Below, piece by piece: positions 6,622-12,260 of a DNA stretch of 12,260 bases. The first letter of the stretch is position 1. Every line of letters starts with the position of its first letter. The translations under genes were made by a program, and so were the position numbers. The notes beneath the pieces are model-generated. The model searched no databases. It was not told the DNA's origin and saw only the letters and a list, made by a program, of their open reading frames with translations. Source of the DNA: Actinomycetota bacterium (GTDB lineage: Bacteria > Actinomycetota > Actinomycetes > S36-B12 > UBA5976); assembly GCA_017853815.1 (NCBI GenBank), contig JAFMIT010000045.1:1-12260 (forward strand). The letters run 5' to 3'.

Positions 6622-6733
6622 CCAATTCGATGCACAAATCTCGCTTCGTGGACCCCAAATGTCTTGGGATATGGATAAGTGCCATTAATCGGTAACGATA
6701 TGGTTTCGGAAGACTCGGGGGCGCGGAACTTTG

Positions 6734-6762
6734 TTGACACCGTGAGGCGGTGCGCAAAGGAT
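6734..6762 (+). promoter_or_regulatory. Candidate malE promoter with an internal dyad
   Basis: A perfect TTGACA (6734-6739) is followed after 17 bases by AAGGAT (6757-6762), which keeps the second, fifth and sixth bases of the -10 consensus. The spacer holds the inverted repeat CACCG-TGAGG-CGGTG (6738-6752), placed where a repressor would block RNA polymerase. The rest of 6617-6804 holds nothing I can assign beyond this promoter and the Shine-Dalgarno sequence. Confidence 0.45.
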
Positions 6763-6792
6763 TCGCCTGCTCGGTTACGAGCATTTTCTTAT

Positions 6793-6798
6793 GGAGGA
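6793..6798 (+). promoter_or_regulatory. Ribosome binding site of malE
   Basis: GGAGGA ends 6 bases before the ATG at 6805. This fixes the start and rejects a frame opening at 6679 that would put 42 residues ahead of the signal peptide and run through the promoter. Confidence 0.85.
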
Positions 6799-6804
6799 AA
6801 ACTT

Positions 6805-8058
6805 ATGCGTCTGCAAGGGAAGTTGCTTGCTGCTGGCTTGGTGTCAGCGCTCGCTATTGGTACCGCCGCGGTACCCCCAGCATCAGCTGCCAGCTCAATT
6901 CTCATTTGGGCTGATGGCGCCAAGGTCACTGGCTTGAAGTTGCTTGCTGCTGACTTCAAGAAGACCAACCCAAGCATCACGATTAACGTCGTTAACAAGA
7001 CGGCCACGTATGACTCGCTGCTCAAGCTCACCGAGCCAACCGGAGCTCCAGACATCGTTATCGGTGCACACGACTGGATCGGTAACCTTTCAGCCAACTC
7101 TCAGATCATCAAGATCTCGGTTTCTCCTGCAGTTAAGGCAGCTTTTGCTGCTGACACGCTCAAGGCATTCAGCTACAACGGCAACCAGTACGGCATGCCG
7201 ATGACCGTTGAGAACATTGCCTGGATTCAGAATTCAGCAATCATGGGTACCAAGTGCCCAGCAACTCTCAACGCCGCTCTCGCAACCATGGCTGCCTACG
7301 AAAAGAAGTCCGGCGTCAAGCTGACTGAAAAGATCTCGGTGCCAGGTGGAGACCCCTACCACTTCTACCCAATCTTCTCGGGTCTTGGTGGCTACGTCTT
7401 CGGTCGCTCTGCAAACGGTGCACTCGATCCCAACAAGGTTGGTTTCGACAATGCGACCTTCTTGAAGAACATTGCGAAGTACGCACCTATCTGGCAGAAG
7501 AACGGCTTGTTCTCAAACTACGCAGGTAAGGGCGCTGGCGCCGGCGGTTTCGACCTCAAGGGCAACTTCCAGACCGGTAAGTCTGCAGTTCTCTGGACTG
7601 GTCCATGGAACGCTGCCAAGGTCTTCTCTCTCCGCGACGTCAAGGGCATGAAGCTCACCTTCTGCCCATTCCCGACCATTGTTCCTGGCATCAAGTCAGT
7701 TCCATTCTCGGGCGTCCAGGGTCTCATGATCACCAAGTTCGCTGCTGCACATGGTGTTGAGGCACAGGCCAAGTCCTTCCTCAACTTCGTTGCCGGTGCT
7801 GCACCACAGACCAAGTACGCAGACGCTGCAAGCGCGATTCCTGCCAACAAGTCTGCTAAAGCACCTACCGCGACCTTGAATGGTTTCAAGGGTGCAGGCA
7901 TCTACGCAGTGCCAATGCCAAACATCCCACAGATGCTCCTCGTCTGGGATGCATTCGGCAGCGCTTGGTCAAAGTCACTCGCAAAGCAGAACCCTTCGAA
8001 TCCGAAGACTGCATGGAGCGACTCTGCAAATAACATCCGCGATGCAGTCAAGGGCTAG
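6805..8058 (+). CDS. malE: Maltose/maltodextrin ABC transporter substrate-binding protein
   Basis: The product has 417 residues. It captures maltose or maltodextrins outside the membrane and delivers them to MalFG. After a Sec signal peptide (residues 1-28, ending PPASA) the mature protein shows the MalE opening ILIWADGAKVTGLKLLAADF and the segment PDIVIGAHDWIGNL, which align by eye with E. coli MalE (IWINGDK and PDIIFWAHDRFG). YNGNQYGMPMTVENIAWIQN corresponds to the next conserved stretch. There is no lipobox cysteine, which is unusual because solute-binding proteins of monoderm bacteria are normally lipoproteins. Only two cysteines are present, in TKCPA and TFCPF. It is first in the malE-malF-malG-amylase locus. 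The sugar preference is inferred from the MalF/MalG resemblance and the neighbouring amylase. Confidence 0.88.
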   Translation: MRLQGKLLAAGLVSALAIGTAAVPPASAASSILIWADGAKVTGLKLLAADFKKTNPSITINVVNKTATYDSLLKLTEPTGAPDIVIGAHDWIGNLSANSQIIKISVSPAVKAAFAADTLKAFSYNGNQYGMPMTVENIAWIQNSAIMGTKCPATLNAALATMAAYEKKSGVKLTEKISVPGGDPYHFYPIFSGLGGYVFGRSANGALDPNKVGFDNATFLKNIAKYAPIWQKNGLFSNYAGKGAGAGGFDLKGNFQTGKSAVLWTGPWNAAKVFSLRDVKGMKLTFCPFPTIVPGIKSVPFSGVQGLMITKFAAAHGVEAQAKSFLNFVAGAAPQTKYADAASAIPANKSAKAPTATLNGFKGAGIYAVPMPNIPQMLLVWDAFGSAWSKSLAKQNPSNPKTAWSDSANNIRDAVKG

Positions 8059-8097
8059 ACGCTTCTAGTTCTAGGCCGCATGGCAAACATTCGCAAT

Positions 8098-8140
8098 GAA
8101 GCGGGCTCTAACCAATGGCTGGAGCCCGCTTCTATGTGTT
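8098..8140 (+). terminator. Intercistronic hairpin between malE and malF
   Basis: GAAGCGGGCTC (8098-8108) and GAGCCCGCTTC (8122-8132) form a perfect 11-bp stem. Further pairs inside it (8109-8110 with 8120-8121, and 8112-8113 with 8117-8118) are separated by one mismatch. TATGTGTTT follows, only moderately T-rich. It is probably a partial terminator or a 3' stabiliser that leaves malE more abundant than malFG. Confidence 0.72.
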
Positions 8141-8174
8141 TGCTCGTAGCGTGAAAACCCCAAGTAACGTCGAA

Positions 8175-8189
8175 GCAGTTCAGAACTGC
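8175..8189 (+). promoter_or_regulatory. Perfect 15-base palindrome upstream of malF
   Basis: GCAGTTC-A-GAACTGC is a perfect dyad with a single central base, ending 20 bases before the malF GTG. It may be a repressor operator or, as RNA, a short hairpin (GCAGT, loop TCAGA, ACTGC) close to the ribosome binding region. I did not see a second copy upstream of malE or the amylase. Confidence 0.5.
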
Positions 8190-8209
8190 GAATCTAGTTA
8201 GGTTTCATC

Positions 8210-9811
8210 GTGTCTCATTCGACTGAAAGCCAGGCCACAGACGTAGAGCTCCACAAGCCGCGAAAAAGCGTGCTTGGTTTGGTAGTCAAATACATCCTTC
8301 TTGGTCTGATCGATTCAATCGGCGGCTATGCAGTTTTCTTGATGGTGGCTGCAAGTCTGTGGATCCCTGCCGTTGTGCTTGTTGCTTCGCTTATCGGCAT
8401 CAATTGGCTTTACCTCACTGAGCGGGCAGTGCCGCTCAAGTACTTGTTGCCGGGCACAGTCACCATGGCAGTTTTCGCTGTTTTGCCGATTGTCTACACC
8501 GTCTATATCGCCTTCACTAACTACTCGACCGGTCACGTGTTGAGCAAGGAAGAAGCGATTGCCGCAATTTCGAATGAGGGCTACACCGACTACGACGCAT
8601 TTACGGTTCAAGTCGCTGACGATTCCTCAGGCAAGCGTGTCTACCTGCTTGAACGCTTTAATGCTGAAGGCAGTGCTGTCGCTTCCTACGTAGGCGACGA
8701 GGCTGGACTCACCGAAGTCACAGAGCGTTATGTGCTGAACGAAGCAAATCAGTATGAGCCGATTCCTCCAGCGGGCTACACCGCTGTCGATTCGGCCGAG
8801 GTAGACAAGTGGCTCTCGTCTGGAAAAGCGTTTCGAGTGCCATTGACAGACATCCGCTACATCCAGCTAGATACCGCAAACCTCGCCTACGAGCGCGAGC
8901 AACGCTGGGTGTACGACAAGAAGGCCGATACGTTCACCGATACGTCGTGTGGCAACGTATTTAAAGATAACGGCCACGGAAACTTTGTCGGCAAGGAGTG
9001 CGAGTTCAACGAGCCGTTCTCCTTGGAGAAGGGCTGGATGGTCGGCGTTGGTTTTGAAAACTTCTTGAAGGTTTTCAATAACCCGCGTTACTCAGAGCCA
9101 ATGGCGCGCGTGTTCATCTGGACAGTGGTCTACGCCGGTAGCTCAGTTTTCTTGACGTTCACCATCGGTATGTTGGTGGCATTCCTGTTTAACGTTCCGA
9201 CAATGCGTGGTCGCAAGCTCTACCGCGGCCTGCTCATCATCCCTTACGCAGTCCCTGGCTTCTTGTCGCTGCTGGTATGGCGCGGTCTTCTAAATCCTGA
9301 CTGGGGTGCTGTCAACACCTTGCTCGGGCTTGAGATTCCCTGGCTAACAGATCCAACGTGGGCAAAAGTCTCGATCTTGTTGGTAAACACCTGGCTCGGC
9401 TTCCCTTACATGTTCTTGGTGGCGACCGGCGCACTGCAGGCAATCCCTGCAGAACTCAAGGAAGCAGCATCCGTGGATGGTGCGAACCGCATGCAGATTT
9501 TCCGGAACGTCACGCTGCCACTGTTGTTGGTCGCTGTTGGACCACTTCTCGTCGGTTCGTTCTCGTACAACTTCAACAACTTCAACCAGGTTTACTTGCT
9601 CACTGGTGGTGGCCCTGAAATTGCTAACCAGAACACCGCTGCAGGTGCGACGGACATCTTGATTAGCTACACCTACAAGTTGGCCTTCTTCTCGGGCGCA
9701 GGCAACAACTACGGGTTGGCATCTGCTGTGTCAATCATGCTCTTTTTCATCGTCGGTGGCATGGCCTTCTGGTCCTTCCGCCGCTCTAAGGCATTGGAGA
9801 ACATGTCGTGA
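8210..9811 (+). CDS. malF: Maltose/maltodextrin ABC transporter permease MalF
   Basis: The product has 533 residues and forms the sugar channel with MalG. Three N-terminal membrane segments (about 26-47, 48-68 and 82-102) precede a large hydrophilic loop of roughly 195 residues (about 104-300), equivalent to the P2 loop of E. coli MalF that contacts MalE. Five further segments follow (about 300-327, 337-361, 386-410, 438-456 and 503-527). The EAA loop that docks on the ATPase reads EAASVDGANRMQIFRNVTLP, starting at E418. FNNFNQVYLLTGGGP is a strong MalF signature. The start is a GTG at 8210 with a weak AGG 7 bases upstream; no better in-frame start is apparent. Its stop overlaps the malG start by 4 bases, so the two are co-translated. 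Long MalF proteins of this kind also occur in actinobacteria as I recall. Confidence 0.95.
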   Translation: MSHSTESQATDVELHKPRKSVLGLVVKYILLGLIDSIGGYAVFLMVAASLWIPAVVLVASLIGINWLYLTERAVPLKYLLPGTVTMAVFAVLPIVYTVYIAFTNYSTGHVLSKEEAIAAISNEGYTDYDAFTVQVADDSSGKRVYLLERFNAEGSAVASYVGDEAGLTEVTERYVLNEANQYEPIPPAGYTAVDSAEVDKWLSSGKAFRVPLTDIRYIQLDTANLAYEREQRWVYDKKADTFTDTSCGNVFKDNGHGNFVGKECEFNEPFSLEKGWMVGVGFENFLKVFNNPRYSEPMARVFIWTVVYAGSSVFLTFTIGMLVAFLFNVPTMRGRKLYRGLLIIPYAVPGFLSLLVWRGLLNPDWGAVNTLLGLEIPWLTDPTWAKVSILLVNTWLGFPYMFLVATGALQAIPAELKEAASVDGANRMQIFRNVTLPLLLVAVGPLLVGSFSYNFNNFNQVYLLTGGGPEIANQNTAAGATDILISYTYKLAFFSGAGNNYGLASAVSIMLFFIVGGMAFWSFRRSKALENMS

Positions 9812-10713
9812 CGATTTACCAGCCACGCGCTCTGGAAGACATTCCTACCAATCCGAAAGCGACGAGTTCACGCATTGCAGTGGTGGCTCGCCACGCGACT
9901 GTGTGGGTTCTCATTTTTGTGTCACTGCTGCCGATTTGGTTCATCATCGCCTCTGCCGGCTCAGGACAAGATGCAATCTTGTCTTCGCTTACTCCCGACT
10001 CCTGGAACTGGGATAACTTCCGCGCGCTGTATGACGATCCAGAAAATGTTCGCTACAACGACTGGGTTATCAACACCATCAAGATTGGTGTAGTTAGCTC
10101 GGCGGTGAACGTTCTCATCGGCGGTTTCGGCGCATACGCATTTAGCCGACTTCGCTTCAAGGGTCGCCGTGCTACGTTGATGACGTTGCTGATGATTCAG
10201 GTGTTCCCGTCGTTCCTTGCGCTTTCAGCTATTTACTACATCCTGTTGCGCTTGACGGACTACGCGCCAGCAATCGGCTTGGGTACACCTTGGGCTTTGG
10301 TCCTGATCTACTCGGGTGGAGCACTGGGAATCAACGGCTGGCTCATCAAAGGTTTCTTTGACACCTTGCCACGTGAGCTGGATGAATCAGCAATGATTGA
10401 TGGCGCGAGCCATTCCCAGATCTTCTTCAGAATTATCTTGCCCTTGGCTCTGCCTGCCCTAGCGGTGGTGTTCATGTTGTCGTTCATTGGTTCGCTTAAC
10501 GACTTCATCTTGGCGTCCATCGTGCTCGGAACAAATCCGAAAAACCAAACTCTTGCCGTCGGTTTGTACGGATTCATCACGGGCGACTATGACACTCGAT
10601 GGGGACCATTCGCTGCCGGTTCCGTGTTGGCGTCAGTTCCCGTCGTGGTCATCTTCATGTCCCTGCAGAAGTACATTGTGAGTGGATTGACGGCCGGATC
10701 GGTCAAGGGCTAA
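9808..10713 (+). CDS. malG: Maltose/maltodextrin ABC transporter permease MalG
   Basis: The product has 301 residues, close to the 296 of E. coli MalG, with six membrane segments predicted by eye: about 28-48, 90-112, 123-148, 160-180, 208-232 and 268-286. The EAA loop reads DESAMIDGASHSQIFFRIIL (from D192), with Ser in place of the middle Ala. The C-terminus QKYIVSGLTAGSVKG closely matches the E. coli ending LTAGGVKG. That C-terminal tail contacts MalK in the E. coli structure, implying a MalK- or MsiK-type ATPase. No such ATPase gene is present in the window. The GTG start overlaps the malF stop (GTGA), and the Shine-Dalgarno sequence would lie in the malF end (GGAGA at 9796-9800). Confidence 0.95.
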   Translation: MTIYQPRALEDIPTNPKATSSRIAVVARHATVWVLIFVSLLPIWFIIASAGSGQDAILSSLTPDSWNWDNFRALYDDPENVRYNDWVINTIKIGVVSSAVNVLIGGFGAYAFSRLRFKGRRATLMTLLMIQVFPSFLALSAIYYILLRLTDYAPAIGLGTPWALVLIYSGGALGINGWLIKGFFDTLPRELDESAMIDGASHSQIFFRIILPLALPALAVVFMLSFIGSLNDFILASIVLGTNPKNQTLAVGLYGFITGDYDTRWGPFAAGSVLASVPVVVIFMSLQKYIVSGLTAGSVKG

Positions 10714-10845
10714 TTCACAGTTTCCCCTAGCCGCTGACCAGTGCTTTGGCGTTGCTGTGAGTCTGCTGTGTAATTTTGTTTGGATAGTGCAGATTGTTGG
10801 TACCCCGATTAACCTTGCTGGAGAGCGCCTAGCGTTCAGTGCATC

Positions 10846-10865
10846 AGGGGCCGGCCTCTTTGTTT
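10846..10865 (+). other. GC-rich hairpin with T-tail in the amylase leader
   Basis: AGGGGCC (10846-10852) and GGCCTCT (10853-10859) are complementary with one G-U pair, so the structure folds with a tight loop opened at GCCG or wider. TTTGTTT follows at 10859-10865 and is immediately succeeded by the amylase ribosome binding site GGAGA (10866-10870). It could be a weak terminator of the mal transcript or an attenuator. The rest of 10714-10878 shows no convincing promoter to me. Confidence 0.4.
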
Positions 10866-10878
10866 GGAGATTGTCATC

Positions 10879-12260
10879 ATGAAAATTCGTACCGCTGTTG
10901 GTTTGGCCCTGGTAACGTCGCTGGCACTTTCGACATACGCAGAAGCAGCGATTCCAGTCATTAAGGCTTCAGATGCTGTTCGACTCTCACAAGTAATGCC
11001 CCGCACCATCCACTCTGGCGAATCTACGTACTTCCTGCTCACCGATCGGTACGCAAATGGTGACCCGACAAATGATGCCGGCAGCGGACGTTCAGCTGGT
11101 GGCTTCGATCCCACGAAGACAACAAGCTTTCATGGTGGCGACTTTGTTGGCCTCATGCAAAATCTCGACCGTATTAAGTCCATGGGATTTACAGCTGTGT
11201 GGGTGACGCCGCCGGTGATGCAGAACGCTGTCCAAGGTGGCTCGTCGTCTTACCACGGCTACTGGGGTCTCGACTTTTCGACGACCGATCCGCACTGGGG
11301 AACCGAAGCGGAATTCAAAGCGCTCGTCGATCGCGCGCACGAGATGGGCATCAAGGTCATCATGGACATCGTCGTGAACCACACAGGCGATGTGATTTCG
11401 TATCAGGGTGGAAGCTATGACTTCCGCTACACGGACAATTACCCTTACAAAGATTCCGACGGCACTCCGGTCAATATTTCTAAGCTAAGTGGCAAGGCGC
11501 TGTGTGCCAATGGCGCCATCACGAACTGCTTCCCAGATTTAACGACTAGCGGATTCCCGTACGTGCCGATTGCCGGCGCTGAAAAGGGGCCCGCGTTCCT
11601 CAATGACATCACGCTGTATCACAACCGCGGTGACGCAAATCGCTGCGGCTGGGTCGAGGGCGAATGCGCCCAAATGGGCGACTTCTTCGGTCTTGATGAT
11701 GTGATGACAGAAGACCCTCGAGTTGTTGAAGGCTGGGCAACCACCTACGGCGAGTGGGTTAGCAAGTTTGGTGTGGATGGTTTTCGTATCGACACCGCAA
11801 AGCACACTGACGACAAGTTTTTCCCGCGGTGGCTGGCAAAGTTCTTACCAATCGCAGCAGGCGCGGGCAAACCAGACTTCACCATGTACGGCGAAGCGTG
11901 GTACGAGTCATCGTCCGATTTGATTCGCTACGCCGTCAAGAGCCGCTTGATGTCGCTCCTCGATTTTCCGTCCCGAAAAGTGATTGCAGGATTTGCTGCA
12001 GGCTCCGCCGTTTCAAACGGTGCTCAATTGCTCAATATTGTGAAGTATGACGACATGTACAACCTCGGCGGCACAAAAGATGGTGTCGTTCGCAATGCAT
12101 ACAACCTGACCACGTTCATTGGTAATCATGACGAAGGCCGAGGCAATAGCGCGATCTTGACTAAAACAAACGCAACCGGTCAGGCCTTGGTCGAAAAGAT
12201 TAACCTCGGTAACTCGGTGTTGTTCCTCATGCGTGGTTCACCGACCGTCTACTACGGCGA
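10879..12260 (+). CDS. Secreted GH13 alpha-amylase, 3'-partial
   Basis: At least 460 residues; the frame is open to the right edge. Residues 1-23 form a Sec signal peptide (cleavage near AEA), so the enzyme acts outside the cell, cutting alpha-1,4 glucan bonds with retention. The four GH13 signatures are present: region I DIVVNH (D163-H168), region II GFRIDTAKH with nucleophile D305, region III GEAW with acid/base E339, and region IV FIGNHDEGR with D418. Early residues YFLLTDRYANGD and SYHGYWGLDF are typical of the first beta-strands. Four cysteines sit in CANGAITNC and RCGWVEGEC and could form disulfides outside the cell. The ATG at 10879 follows GGAGA with an 8-base gap. It lies 165 bases after malG in the same direction, so it supplies maltodextrins to the transporter. 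The GH13 subfamily and any C-terminal starch-binding domain cannot be judged from this fragment. Confidence 0.95.
   Translation, partial: MKIRTAVGLALVTSLALSTYAEAAIPVIKASDAVRLSQVMPRTIHSGESTYFLLTDRYANGDPTNDAGSGRSAGGFDPTKTTSFHGGDFVGLMQNLDRIKSMGFTAVWVTPPVMQNAVQGGSSSYHGYWGLDFSTTDPHWGTEAEFKALVDRAHEMGIKVIMDIVVNHTGDVISYQGGSYDFRYTDNYPYKDSDGTPVNISKLSGKALCANGAITNCFPDLTTSGFPYVPIAGAEKGPAFLNDITLYHNRGDANRCGWVEGECAQMGDFFGLDDVMTEDPRVVEGWATTYGEWVSKFGVDGFRIDTAKHTDDKFFPRWLAKFLPIAAGAGKPDFTMYGEAWYESSSDLIRYAVKSRLMSLLDFPSRKVIAGFAAGSAVSNGAQLLNIVKYDDMYNLGGTKDGVVRNAYNLTTFIGNHDEGRGNSAILTKTNATGQALVEKINLGNSVLFLMRGSPTVYYG

Noticed and set aside
6630..6695. Short frame of 21 codons before malE starting at 6630
   Set aside because: No Shine-Dalgarno sequence and no recognisable feature; it begins only about 14 bases after the groEL terminator hairpin.
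6819..6952. Exact 17-base direct repeat (GAAGTTGCTTGCTGCTG) at 6819-6835 and 6936-6952 inside malE
   Set aside because: Both copies encode a KLLAA peptide in frame, one in the signal peptide and one in a helix. It is most simply explained by the same short peptide and codon preference.
6685..10812. Shared 8-mer TTAATCGG upstream of malE (6685-6692) and, reversed, upstream of the amylase (10805-10812)
   Set aside because: With about 180 bases in each leader and both strands counted, one shared 8-mer is expected by chance. The flanking bases do not extend the match into a dyad.

Overview
The window looks like chromosomal DNA of an actinobacterium of moderate GC content. The evidence is a DUF3263-type small protein (a family I know only from actinobacteria), a stand-alone GroEL of the GroEL2 type behind two CIRCE operators with no groES beside it, a cold-shock gene close to that groEL as in other actinobacteria, and a MalE-MalF-MalG set without its own ATPase. 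The exact lineage cannot be fixed from the sequence. Planktonic freshwater actinobacteria or small-genome Micrococcales would fit, but that is a guess.

Layout. Positions 1-704 hold a two-gene unit joined by a one-base stop/start overlap: a DUF3263 protein and a small membrane protein with an HEAAH zinc-peptidase motif. Positions 845-1115 hold a CspA-family gene with a very strong intrinsic terminator. Positions 1123-2565 encode a secreted S1 (chymotrypsin-fold) protease with an altered oxyanion motif and an unrecognised C-terminal domain. Converging on it from the minus strand (2572-4680) is a large secreted beta-helix protein with two fibronectin type III domains. A 275-bp divergent region (4681-4955) carries two CIRCE elements, a likely promoter and a structured leader. 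Then comes groEL (4956-6575) with a perfect hairpin terminator.

Positions 6617-12260 form a starch and maltodextrin locus: malE (6805-8058), an intercistronic hairpin and a palindrome, malF (8210-9811) overlapping malG (9808-10713) by 4 bp, and a secreted GH13 alpha-amylase that starts at 10879 and runs off the right edge. The amylase would cut extracellular starch or glycogen, MalE would capture the maltodextrins, and MalFG would import them using an ATPase encoded elsewhere (inference from the MsiK/MalK precedent).

I found no IS element, phage gene, CRISPR array, tRNA or rRNA. Most of the window is recognisable biology. The parts that deserve a second look are the HEAAH membrane protein paired with DUF3263, the protease with Leu in place of the oxyanion-loop Gly, the non-lipoprotein MalE combined with a long-loop MalF, and several unexplained dyads and hairpins in the mal and groEL leaders.
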